Assembly (NCBI GenBank): GCA_004154925.1
Contig: QJNS01000028.1
Span: forward strand, 248,001-312,000
DNA length: 64,000 bases
Reading direction: 5' to 3'
Source: Monosporascus cannonballus
Lineage: Eukaryota > Ascomycota > Sordariomycetes > Xylariales
Part shown: positions 1-11,116 of the stretch, in pieces
How the letters are laid out: each line of letters starts with the position of its first letter
How positions within the stretch are numbered: position 1 is the stretch's first letter
The notes under the pieces: generated by a model
What the model was told of the DNA's origin: nothing
What the model saw: the letters and a program-made list of their open reading frames with translations, nothing else
The model's database searches: none
Program-made: the position numbers and the translations under genes

Positions 1-953
1 CTTTTAACTGCTAAATTTTTTTTTGTTTTTTTATATCATAGGAATTCCGGAACCGTATTAAGAGTTCGATGGTTAATTTTTTTATTATCTTATATAGATA
101 TATAATTCTATCCTTATTATATTATAATATTTATATGCTTTTTTTGGGAATTTTAAAATCGTAATTTCCTTTACGATTAAAAATATCCGCTTAAATATTT
201 TTTTTGATATAATATATTTTAAAGTTAAATCTAAATAAAAAAATCCACCATTTTTATGTCGTTTATTTAATTTTTAGGCTTTTATAAATCGCGTAAGATT
301 TTTATGATTAAAGTAAATGTCGAAAGGTTTTTTTTGCTCCGCTAAAAAAAGGTTCTTATTTTTTGAAAATATTAATAATTGTTAATAACTTTTTGTCGTA
401 AATTTGGTATTTAAGTTTTGCATTTCGGAATGTTTTAAAGTAATATATTACTGGGTATTATTTGCCGTTATTTTTTTGTTATTTTAAAATTACGCCTAAG
501 GTATATTTTAAAGTATTTATTTTTAATTATTTCGTTTTATTTGGATTTGGCATCCTTACGATAAATCCGCTAATAATTATTTTTTTTAATTCTCGGAACG
601 TTTTTTTTTATTTTTTCTAGAAATTTAAATTTTTTCCTAACGTATTTTTTAGTAATAAGTTTTATTAAAAGCTTAATTATATTTTTATATCCCTTAATTA
701 GGCCGTATACGTAATCCGTAAATCCTAAAATCTATCGGATATTTGTAACGGTCGCCTTATTAAGGATAAGCCAGTTCTTAATTGCTTTTAACTTAAAACG
801 TTAAATCTGAATTTATTCTAATATAAGAATAAATCCTAAAAAATTTAATTTCTAAATATACCATATATTTTTGGTAAGGTTAATTCGAATATTAATTTCG
901 TTTAAAATTTTAAGTACTTAAGCGATATATTTTTTATGCTTCTTTAGGGTTTC

Positions 954-1190
954 GGAATAAATAAGGATATCGTCGAAATAGATAAATACGAATTTATCTA
1001 AGAATTATCGGAAAGTAATTATTATTAAGCTTTGAAAATTGGCGGAAGCGTTAATAAATCCTATAGGTATTACTTTATATTCGTAAAATCCATATATTAT
1101 TTTAAATACCGTTTTTTCTTTTTCTTTTTTAGCCATTTTGATACGGTAATAATTATCGCGAAAATTAAGCGCCATAAATTATTTAGCTTT
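954..1190 (-). pseudogene. Reverse transcriptase core of the Ty3/gypsy relic
   Basis: Minus-strand translation gives, in order, a YYRIKMAKK segment (near 1125-1165; family consensus AYHRIRIAEGDE), FYEYKVIPIGFINASANF (1035-1088; consensus FEYLVMPFGLTNAPATF) and FVFIYFDDILIYS (954-992). The last contains the YxDD catalytic box, here YFDD, followed by the ILIYS tail typical of gypsy elements. A stop precedes the first motif, so the gene is dead. The spacing between the boxes matches a normal RT palm. Confidence in the family is high because three separate motifs occur in order and in one frame. Confidence 0.88.
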
Positions 1191-2990
1191 GTTAGCATTT
1201 TTTTAAGATATTTATGAAAATTAAGGAATATTTATTTTTGATTATGATATTATTTAACTGTTTATAATCGATTATTTTTTGGTAAATAAGGTTTTTATCT
1301 TTATTAATTTTTTAATTGTTATTTTTGGTTTTTAATACTATAAGGATTAAATATCTAATAAAAGAATTAAAAAATTAAATATATTTTTTTAAATTTAATT
1401 ATATATTTTTCCATAAAACTTTTAACTTTTTTAAATTTATATAATAAATTTTGTAAAACTTAGGATAATTCCTTTTTTTGATAAATATCCGATAATTCTA
1501 TTAACCATATAACAATAGTTCGTAATTTCTTTTGTCCTTAAATAATTTTTTAAATTTTTGATATTCCGGAGGTACCGTAAAGATCTAATTAAGAACCCGT
1601 ATTTCCTTAATAATATAACAAATTTCTCGATTATTTTTATTTAATATTTCGTTTTAAGAAAATATTTGCTTTTTCCAATTAATCCGTAAATTACTGGAAT
1701 AAAGCTAAGGTATTTTTAGGATAATATCGTATCCGGGGGTGTTAACGGTATCCAGTAAAATACATTTTTAATATTTTTAAATTTATATTGGGAATTTTTC
1801 CGTTTTTCGAAAAATTCGTCCGTTTTTATAAGTAAATAAGTTGCCGTCCACCGTACGTAATTTATAAAACTTTAATTTGTATTTTTAGAAAATCTGATAT
1901 TTTTCCGTTATTCCAAAAAAAATAAAATTATTTTTTATTCCGGAATTAATTATGGCCTTAAATATTTTGCCTTTATATCGGAAGAAGATTTTAATTTAGT
2001 TACGTATTTTTTTCGTTACTTTACATAAGGTTTTGTCGATTAAAGTTTTTCGATACTTTATTTTTAAAAGCCTTTATAATTTTTTGATTTTTAATAATTT
2101 CCGATTTAAACGAACCTTTATTTGCAAGCTTTTTTAATAGTATGTTTAATATATTGGTCGTTTTTATACCGGAACCATGTTTTTTTGCCGTATTTGCACT
2201 AGGGTTTTAAAATTTAGTTCTTTTTCTGGTTTACCTTTTTGTTCCGTATTTCCCGAATTATAGAATTAAAAAAATGAATTTCCGAAAAATGTATTTCTAT
2301 ATTTAAAAGTTCGTATTAGATATAAAGTATTAGGAAATAATATAGGTATTTTTATAATATAGCTTTTTAATTTTATTTTAATTTGGGATATAAGTAATAA
2401 AACCTAAGGTATTTTGGTTATCGGGAAATTTTAATATATCGGCATTTAGCGTTTAATTCGGTAAAAATCTTATTATTTTATCCGGGCTAAAAGTTATTGT
2501 TTTTTTTAGCTTTAAAATAAATAAAATAATCGTTTTAGTAATAAGTAATACAATGTAATAGGTCGTAAAGGTTTACCGATAGTATTTTTTTATAAATAAT
2601 ACATTTTGGGAATTCGTAAAGCTTTAAGAATAATTATCCGTAATTATTAATATTTAATTAAAGCTAATTATCCTTTATATACATTTTATATTTCTGGAAA
2701 TTAAGATAATATTGATATTTTAGTTTTATGGTTATTTTGGAAACTGTTTATTTGGGATAATATTTATAGGTTTTAACCTTAAAATCCTGGCAAATAAGAT
2801 AATTCTTGTACTTTGGGTTGTTATTCTGGATTTAAGTAGTTATAGCAATAATAAATTCTGGCTGGAAGGAAATCGAGTTAATTTTTTTTTCTTCCTTTTT
2901 TGTCTTATTATCGGTTTTTTATTTAGCCGTTTTGGCTTTTTTTTTTGGAGTTAAGGGATTTTTTTTGGAGTTCTTTTTGGCGGGGAAGCG

Positions 2991-3032
2991 ATATTCGTTT
3001 TTAAAATGCCCTTTTTTGCCATAATTAAAACA
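2991..3032 (-). pseudogene. Gag zinc-knuckle remnant with Cys-to-Tyr changes
   Basis: Minus-strand reading gives CFNYGKKGHFKNEY, matching the CCHC knuckle CxxCGKxGHxxxxC except that the second and last cysteines are tyrosine. TGT/TGC to TAT is a G-to-A change on this strand, as expected of RIP. A lysine-rich stretch follows. The position upstream of the RT remnant on the same strand fits gag before pol. Confidence 0.8.
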
Positions 3033-4600
3033 TTTTACTTTAAACTTGTTTTTCTTGGGTTCTTTCGAAACGGAATTTGTTTTTTTTAAGGTTTACCTTT
3101 GTTCTTTTTGGCTTGGCTGCTAAAACTTTTATCGTTATTTCGTTTATCGGTTTTTTTTTTAAAATACCGATTAAAAGTTTATCGGTTGGCAATAATAACT
3201 TTATTTATATATTTTGCAAAGGATTTAATTTTAAGTTTTATATATAGTTCGTTTTTAATTTAAAATTTTAAGTTATTATAATAAGGATAAAATAACGTAT
3301 TTTTTAGTAAATTCGAAATGGCGGCTAAGTAATTAAATTCTGTTATATATTCGGATATTAATTTAATTTAGTAAAAAAAATAAAATTACTTAATAATATC
3401 TTATTCCTTATTGGGATTACCAAATAAAACGCATATTTTTTTTAAAGTTTTCGTAATCGTTAAAAATATATTTAATAAGGTCCAAAGATTCCTTTAGGTA
3501 TTTTTTGAAATAATTCGTCAAAATAGGTTTGAATTATTGGCGAATTTGTTCGATTAACAATTAAGAAATAGTTATTACTTTTTGATATTTTTCCGGCAAA
3601 AAATTCTTATAAAACTTAAGGTAAAGCCTTATTTAAACCAAAAATCCATTAAGATTCTTTAATCCGTCGTAAGGCTTAGGGGGAGTTGGCTTATAGCCCT
3701 TAACATTTGGCATTCCATAGTAACCAGGGGGTAGAATGGTTCCTTCTTATATCCGAATTACGCCGAATAATAACAGGGTTAAGGCTTTTTTTTGCGTTCG
3801 CCTTGGGTCCAGCGAAAAGGGTTAATAGCCGGCCCTTTGGCTTTGCCTTTTGGGGGAGCTAAACTGAGGAAAAATTAGTTTTTTTCCTTTTATAAGCCGA
3901 ATATTTTTTAAGGTTCGGATTTTTATTATTAGGGCATTTAATTTCTTTTTCGTAATAAGTTTTTTTTGGTTTTCGGCCTTATATTTTTCTTTAATTTTTT
4001 CCTTAGTTGTTTTTTTTTTTCGATTTTTTTTCCTGGATTTTAATGATATTCTTAGGGGCCGGGGTAAGTTGTTATCTGGGTTACGAAGATAATAAGCCTT
4101 TTTAAAATCGAGTAATAAGGGGTATTATATTGTTAATTAATTGGAAAACTTTTTTAATAACAGATAAATTATTAAGTTTTATTAATAATATTTTCTTAAT
4201 TAATAATGGGGATCGTATATATTATTTATTTTCTAAACGTTATTTTATATTATTATTTATATTAAATTTAAAAAACTTATATTTTAATTAAGCGGTAAAT
4301 TATTTATTAATTATTAATTAAGGAATTATTAAAATATAATAAACCTGTTATATATTTATTTAAAGATATAAATAATATCCATAAAAGGTTTTGATTTATA
4401 AATAATAATAAGGCAAAAAATAATTTAATATATTTATTAAGGAAATTTTAAAATATTTTTTTAATTAAAAAATAATATAATTATTTTTGGCTAAAAACTT
4501 AAATTAATAATTAAGGAACGAAAAATTAAATAAGTAATTATTTACATAAAAATTTTAAATTTTATATATTTTTCTTATTTTTTATATTTTTTATAGTTTT

Positions 4601-5250
4601 TGGAGATTTCGAGAAATTATGGTATTTATCGTCCATAAATTTCCTAGTATCTTTGGAGATTGACAGAAACCCGAGGTTTTATCCGATGGAAGGTGGAGAT
4701 CCCGAGCGTCTCCAATTTCCTGGGCCTCCTTTGGGCCTAGTGGAGTCCCTTCTGAACGTAACAGCTACTGAGTTCTTAAGCCTGTTAGGAAATTACATGT
4801 GAAACTCTGAGGTAGAGCTTAGTGGACGTTCACCTCGTAAGGCTTGGACGAATCTCTATGCTTCCCTCTTAATGTCGCGACGCCTTTGCTGCCAATTCTT
4901 GGTTGGGATTCCCAAAATATTCATTCCGACCATTTAACCGCACTGCGGAACGCGCCCATGTACTCTAAGTGCGAATGGCATGGCATGGCGCCTAGGTAGG
5001 TCCGTCTATTTCGACAGACTGGGAGTTAGTTGCCAAGGCGTTTTCAAACCACAGTATTTTACAAAGTACTTCGGCACATTAACATTAAATATGGCTTGCA
5101 GATGCTTCGCCACAGTGTCGACTGAAGGCGTGCAGCCTCTACGTAAATCTATACCCCTTCTCGAATGCAAACTCCTAAATACAGTCGGATCCTGGATCCT
5201 AGCCCTTTACCCTACCCCCTAATTATAACATATGATCCTCGACATCTCCA
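4601..5250. other. Transition spacer between AT block and GH72 gene
   Basis: Base composition shifts within about 100 bases near 4.6 kb from AT-saturated to balanced DNA. I see no gene, RNA or repeat here. The last part is the 3' flank of the convergently read glucanosyltransferase gene. Confidence 0.5.
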
Positions 5251-6929
5251 TTATAGCACAGCAATACCCACCGCGGATACGACTGCAAGAGCGACGTATG
5301 CGATGAAGAGAAGCTTTCCGTAGTTGAAGAACGCTGGCGCGTTGAGGCTGCTGGGCGCCGCGCCCTCGGACGAGCTGCTCGCCGCGGTGCCGGCCGCGTC
5401 AAGCAGGCTGGCGCAACCGTTGGGGGTGCTGGCCGCCTGGGTCGAGGCGACGCCGCTAAAGTTGCAGGCGTCTCCGCGGCGGTCGTTGGCCAGGTAGTAC
5501 TGGTCGGCGACGAAGGCGAGCTGCTGCTCGGGCGAGCAACCACTGATGGCGCCGTAGCTGCCCGTGGTGGCGTTATGCTCGATACCCGCGCAGTAGTCGC
5601 CCTCGCCGCAGATGAAGTTGAAGGCGCTGCTGTAGCGTTTGGCGTCGTCCGTCGCCACGGTGCACTCGAGGGCCGCCATCTCGCACTCACATAGCTGCGG
5701 GTTGACGGGAGGCGGCAGCGGAGTCGCCTCGGCGGCCCAGCTACTGTCGACAGTCGGGCAGGCCGGCGCCGTGTTGCTCGGCGTGTACTCGCTCGACTGC
5801 ATGATGGTCGGGCTGACCGTCCGCAGCTGCGACATCAGCGAGGTGAAGTCCGGGTACGGAGACACACTACTGCCGTCGATGCTAACGAGCCCGTACTCGT
5901 TCGCTTCCATGAAGTACTCGTACACGATACCGCCGGAGAAGACGTCTGTCATGTTGCCGTACAGGACCCCGACCTCCCTGAAGGGCCGGTGCGTCGGGCC
6001 CCCGTCGATACCCTCGATGCAGCCGTACTCGGCGAAGAAGACAGGGACCGGGTAGTCCCGGAAGAACTCAACACGCTCGCTATACTTGGACTCCTCGTAG
6101 GTACTCTCCCCACACCAGGAGTACACATTGTAACCCCAGAAGTCGATGGACGTGGCGTTGCCCTCGTTCGCGGATTCGCAAGCGAAGTAGGCGGCCAAGT
6201 GATCTCGGGTCGGGACATCAGCGGTGGCGTATCCGACCCCGAGAGTTCGGCGGTAGTCCTGCGACATGATATATCCCTTCGTGTCGCGAACGGCAGCCTT
6301 GACGAAGGCGGCGGCGGCGGTTTGGTTGGCGGCGCTCACGACCTCGTTACCGGCGAAGAAGCCAATGACGTTCCTGTACTTGCTCATGGCGTCGACGACC
6401 GCGGCGTAGCGCTGGAAGAGCGGGGCATTCCACGCGGGGTCGTTGCTGTCGATCGAGGTGCCCGGTTCACTCAGGTCGGCCACGACATATATGTCGTTCG
6501 AAGCAAGCCGCTCCATGCAATCATCGTGGTCCGCGGTCGGATCAATCGCGTAGACCCGGATCACGTTGGTGAAGATTTGTTTCATGTAGGGGATGTCGCG
6601 GGCACAGGTGTCAGCGTCGGCCAATGGGTCAGTGTACCTTACACCACTGTCATCACGCTTCTTTGTTCCCGTGGGCTGGTAGCCTTGTTGGTACGCGACA
6701 CCCTTCATATAACTAATTTTCATTTCAATTAGCATACGTGAAGGATTGGTCCTATCCCTTAGTTAGGCAGGTTATAAGCATACAATTGTGACCCGTTGTT
6801 GGTATAGAAAAAGTGCTGGCCATAGATCTCGATGTCGGGGATGGTGCTCCAACTCGCATTTTGAGCGGAAGCACGGGAAAGCGTTGCGATGCCGCCCGCA
6901 AGGTACCGCAGGATTGAGGAAGCCCTCAT
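5251..6929 (-). CDS. GH72 beta-1,3-glucanosyltransferase, GPI-anchored (Gas/Gel family)
   Basis: Two exons (6929-6784 and 6712-5251) encode about 535 aa. The 71-nt intron has a GTATGC donor and an ATTAG acceptor and restores the motif NGSQFYMKGVAYQ. The ATG at 6929 is preferred; the frame is open to a TTG at 6947. Family role: elongates and remodels beta-1,3-glucan at the cell wall. Visible parts: signal peptide (about residues 1-23), GH72 domain with acid/base Glu in GFFAGNEVV (about residue 172) and nucleophile Glu in FFAEYGC (about 277), a Cys-rich X8/CBM43 module from the CECEMAALEC region, a Ser/Ala-rich linker and a hydrophobic tail ending AVGIAVL that fits a GPI signal. This is the architecture of Gas1/Gel proteins carrying the X8 module. 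It appears intact. Confidence 0.93.
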
Positions 6930-8143
6930 AGTCGATTGTGGGCGCAACGAGCGACTTTTAAAGCACAGAGCGAGCGATGATATCTCGTGATAATATGACA
7001 GATCAAAAGGAAATACAATGGCGTTGTAGAAGTGGGGAAATCGCCAAGCAGTTAAGTGAAAGCTTAAACAGCTTAAACAGCTTGGCAGCGATGCTTGTTT
7101 ATAAGAGAATTACCTAGTATGGCTATGAAGTGGAAACCGTGGGGAAATGATCGATGGAGTACGCAAGCAAGCAAGGAGGATTACAAGGATTGCCCTAGAA
7201 TCGGGGTGGGGATACGAGTCAGATTCGACTGCGCTGATGGGTTGGTTGGCCCTCACAGGCCCCGTCATCCTGAGTGGCAAAGAGAGTGATTTCGATCGCC
7301 AAATGGCGCGTAATAACTTCTTACGTGCCGCACATCATGAAAACAACGGGCAGAGGAACTGTTGCCCTACCTGTAACGCATTGTGAGTCCTCCCGCATTT
7401 CCCATTGGCCTGGTGTTGCCGGATAACCGTCTCTCTGGGTCTCAGAGCGTATGTCAAGTACTTCTGGATCTACATTATCAAAAGTTTCAGGGAAATCACT
7501 CCTGTAGATCGATGATTCAAATGCATATTGGGTGAGTCGTTTACTCCGTTGCGGTTATATGTAGTCCGCTGCACAGCCTCCTGTATAACGGTTGGTTGGG
7601 TCCATATGGAGCTAGGTGGTGATTATGTCAGAATAAAAGCGTCAGTATCACAGTCCCGTCCCTCAAATGAATCAGCGTAACACGGAGCGCGGAATTACTA
7701 AACCAGTCGATTTTATAGAAGTCGGCGTTATAAAAACGCATGCTAGCGGATCTGCAACTCTGCCACTGGTAGAACCTAATCAGAACCCCTCTTTCACCGC
7801 AGCAAGTTCTGCCGGCATTTAGCAAAGGCGCGGGAAAGCACCCTTATAGCACAGCACGCCTTTACACGGTCTTATGTCTGCCGTCACCATCCTCGGCACG
7901 GGGTATCGTACAAGAATGGCCCAAATCCCTACGAGGTCTGAACATTAATTTGGTAACTGGCCGACGGACCTGTAGGCTCGAGTTGAAAGCGGCGCTGCCC
8001 TAAATTGGAAGGATGGGTGGCCGTTACCCTTGAAGCTAACCCGCTCAGATTGAAGATGAGTTAAGTGACATACAACGACTCAGTTCCAAAAAGCTCCTCA
8101 ACCCGATGCCACATCTCGGGCTTTTTAGCTGTTGGTGGATAGC
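6930..8143. other. Spacer without recognised gene
   Basis: About 1.2 kb between the 5' end of the GH72 gene and the 3' end of the GFA gene. The proximal part should hold the GH72 promoter. The open frames here are short and resemble nothing I recognise. A small direct repeat of CTTAAACAG occurs twice near 7060-7083. Confidence 0.4.
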
Positions 8144-8611
8144 TCACGGCATACCATTCACCTTTTTGGCACCCGGAACGTCCAGGACCCAGCTAGCTTT
8201 CCGCCCTACAAAGAGCTCGACTGCCGGCTTCGCATCCTCGAGCGCGTTGACATCGTCCATTATACCGGCCTTGATGACCTTGTTGTCTCCGAACGACGGA
8301 CCATCCCTAAAGAGCGTGCTCCCGCAGTCGCCGCAGAAGTGCGACGTGATCTGCTTCCCGGAGTCGGCCGTCTTCGATATGGTCTTGGGCATCCCCGAGA
8401 CTATCTTGAACCCGCTGCCAGGCACGATGATGTTCGTGCTATACGTCGAGCCGCCGATCTTGCGGCAGTCCAGACAGTGGCATATAACCTATGGGGTCAT
8501 CAGCCGGAACCGCAGCAAGAGTGAGGTTGGAAGTGGTCACTCACCTTGCCGCTAGGTTCGCCTTCGTAGGCAATGCGGACATTGCCGCAGAAGCAAGCTT
8601 CCCTCGGGCAT
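8144..8611 (-). pseudogene. GFA / CENP-V domain protein, likely frameshifted
   Basis: Exon 2 (8488-8144) encodes VICHCLDCRKIGGS, then NIIVPGSGFKI, HFCGDCGSTLF and a complete C-terminus. Exon 1 (8611-8545) supplies FCGNVRIAYEGEPSGK. A 56-nt intron (8489-8544, GTGAGT...ATAG) joins them in phase. These are the paired Cys motifs that bind zinc in GFA proteins (glutathione-dependent formaldehyde-activating enzyme family; most fungal members have no known substrate). The only ATG giving the usual fungal start MPEGS is one base out of frame with the FCGN motif: AGCTTGCTTC has one T more than AGCTGCTTC would. The correct frame has an upstream TAA and no ATG. Either the gene is inactivated, an unseen upstream exon is used, or the assembly has an error. 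Length (about 137 aa if corrected) is normal for the family. Confidence 0.72.
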
Positions 8612-9255
8612 GATGTTTGACTTCTTGGCGAAGCTTGACGCGTTATAGTGATTTGATGGGTTTGGTGTGTCAGGGCTAACTGGAGGTTTATAGATAAGGC
8701 CCGGTGAGGGTCTATATATGCGACTGGGGTTTCCCACGCTTCTTACAGAAATGAGAAAAAGTGTCAGGCTTCAGGCTGTTATCAATATATGGGCTGCCTT
8801 GTCACTCTGACCTCCAACAACAACTGACAGCGAAGTTGGCAGGATCCACATCCGTCCATCATGATGCACCAGCACCCCTTTATATACATGACAGATCGTC
8901 ACCCTCGGTCTCACTATGTGCTATATCTCGCTTGGGTTCGGCGTCGTCCACCTTCCTTTTTGGCCCGTATAGTACCCTCGAAGAGTGTCCGCCTAGCGAA
9001 GACCACAGGATTAGACTCCTCCGGATGATACGGATATACGTGGCATATCGAAGCCACTTTCCACGGGACCTCGTCTGTGCCAATCAGAAGTTATTCCTCA
9101 TCGGGATTAGATCTTACTATGGTCAGACGGGGTTAATGCGATGGCGGTGCACAGGGATATCCCGATCCGGATACTACTCCCGAACACTAAGGGCGGGGTC
9201 CGCCGCATAGGGTTATTATTGATCTGCACCTTGTAGATTTCGCAGGCGACGAAAC
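8612..9255. other. Spacer, no recognised feature
   Basis: Lies upstream of the GFA gene and downstream of the MFS relic. Open frames on both strands are short and lack recognisable motifs. Confidence 0.35.
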
Positions 9256-9259
9256 CAAT

Positions 9260-11050
9260 CTCATACAAATACGACCTTACATCTCCCGGTAACGCCTGTA
9301 AAGTGAAGTGTTTCCGACCTAGCCGAAGACGTAGCGTATCCGTTGAAGATTAACGTTCCAATGGCTAGGATGATGGCGGCACCCATCATCTGAAGCTGGC
9401 TACCTGCCCCAATGCCAACAGCTAGATCGAGTTAGTCACTCCATTCCTTTCGCACCGACTCTTAGCACTCACCCTTATCACGCTTTTCAACCACATATGG
9501 AAGTATCATAAGTATTAGAGAGACTACCATGCCGCTACTGAGAGCAGCCATTAACTAACAAACACCACATATCTGAGGCGGTATCTTTGAATTGAGTGAC
9601 CATATTGCCCAACAGTGCAAATCCGGTAATGTGGAGGCACAAGTCTGAAAGGATGATGTAAATGGGTGGTACTCTGTAGGAATACATATAGAGTCATATA
9701 ACGCTTGAACTAATACAGTTCCAGAGCCCAATTTTTGCCGGAACCCAAAGGCCAAGAAACTGTGAATGATATCCTTCTAACCCCCGCATCAAGGCCACTT
9801 AGACGATAGGCGACTTGGACTGTCTGTGGAATTAGACAGATTGCGAGGGAAACTGGGCCGGCCGACCCCGAAAAAGCAACTGCGCTAGATTAGCTCGAAA
9901 TCCCAGTTGAGTGTCACTCCGGAACAGGAGCCGAACAATAAGATTCCAGCCATGGTGCGGTTTGAGGGGACGGTCCGAGGGAGAACTGACTCTCGAGTTC
10001 TATTGATCAATGTAACTTTGCATTCCCAAAACAAAGCGCAATCCAGAGAATGCAAGAGGCTGACAGTAACGAGACCACATAGGCTGATCTCCACGGAAAA
10101 CGAGAGTCGGCTTCCTGAAACCGGTTGTCAAAGGCAAGGTTGCCAACAAAAGGGCCGCTGCCCTGGTAGGTCAAGTCTGTTTAAGCGAGCTTTTGCCGCG
10201 ACGTCGCTGGAATTGTTGGACTGGTTGGTATTATGGTATCCTTGGTAAGGGAAGCCATATGGTATTGGGATGAGGGCAATCACAAATGCGGTGGCCCCGA
10301 TGAGAATACTGAGAAGTTAGGGTGAGATACAAGATAATGAGGTTGAAGCAACCTACTTGATCAGAAAGATCCATCACCAAGTTTGTACCATGGTTAGTAG
10401 CGCCTCCGAGTACAGATCCTAACAGCATTGCCGTGGGTACCACGACGGTGAGCAGTGCAGTAGCGGTAGCTAGAGTATCAGATGGAAAAAAGGTCTGCGA
10501 GTAGGACTATACTAATAAAATACACTGCACTGCCCCCGACACCCTGAAACCCGCGGAATGTGATGCTTTCGGTATAATTAGTAAGGTTATCAGTCTCCCA
10601 ACAAGTAGAGACTACAATATTGATGCCATAGAGCTGTCGAAGAGACTGCGCGGCGCCGCAAGTACACGAGAAGACGACTAATATCGCAATCGAGGCGATG
10701 AACATGAGGTTTCGACCATATATGTCGCTCAGCTTGGCAAAGATAACCCTGATAACCGTTAGAGGTGTGAGATGCGGACATTTAAATGGTTAGATATTTA
10801 AAGAGTGCATCAACTCTTCCCACGAGATAGCCGATATAACCCAACTCAGACACTCACAACCGACAAGTTTGTTAGAAATTTCAACTAACGAGGTGGATAC
10901 AATCGGAATCTCGTGAACCACCAAGAATACCATAACTACCAGTCTTCCATACGGTTCGAGTAAGCTGCTTTCAATCTGGGACTTATATGTCGGAAACAAG
11001 CGTAGAAAAGATGAGCCAGAAACGAGGGTTGTGGAGATAGATCCTGTCAT
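9260..11050 (-). pseudogene. Disrupted MFS transporter (DHA2-type drug/toxin efflux)
   Basis: Minus-strand fragments follow the order of a 14-TM fungal efflux pump: IVSTSLVEISNKLVG (TM1, near 10900), motif A FAKLSDIYGRN (near 10730), FRGFQGVGGSAVY (near 10540), LLGSVLGGATNHG (motif C region, near 10420), PIGATAFVIALIP (near 10290), TGFQEADSRFPW (near 10110), LPYVVEKRDK (near 9480) and QLQMMGAAIILAIG (near 9385). At least one junction keeps a credible intron, with a GTGAGT donor after EKRDK and a CTAAC branch before an AG. Between several blocks the frame changes without a usable splice site, and the TM2 region after SWVISA runs into stops. I therefore call it broken. Family members export metabolites and drugs at the plasma membrane. 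Ends are approximate. Confidence 0.68.
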
Positions 11051-11116
11051 GGTGGCGAGCCTCTGCTGCTGTCGCTGAAGTCTTTTGGGGCTCGATTGAC
11101 TGTAACTCCCGTTCAC

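Larger units (their letters stand above)
1..4600 (-). mobile_element. RIP-degraded Ty3/gypsy LTR retrotransposon remnant
   Basis: This block is extremely AT-rich, dense in TA and TTT/AAA words, and has no long open frame. Read on the minus strand it keeps pieces of a Ty3/gypsy polyprotein in the normal order. A gag-type zinc knuckle lies near 2991-3032, and reverse-transcriptase motifs lie further downstream at 1190-954. RNase H and integrase would fall at lower coordinates and are lost or outside the window. Stops interrupt the frame, and the changes (Cys to Tyr, in-frame TAA) are the C-to-T/G-to-A kind produced by repeat-induced point mutation. No LTR ends could be recognised. The right limit is set only by the composition change near 4.6 kb; 3.9-4.6 kb shows no recognisable protein and could be LTR or another repeat. 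Confidence 0.85.

Noticed and set aside
6735..6947. GH72 start at 6947 (TTG) or at the internal ATG-less frame upstream of exon 2
   Set aside because: The TTG is not a credible start. The ATG at 6929 gives a signal peptide and the 71-nt intron restores the conserved FYMKGVAYQ motif.
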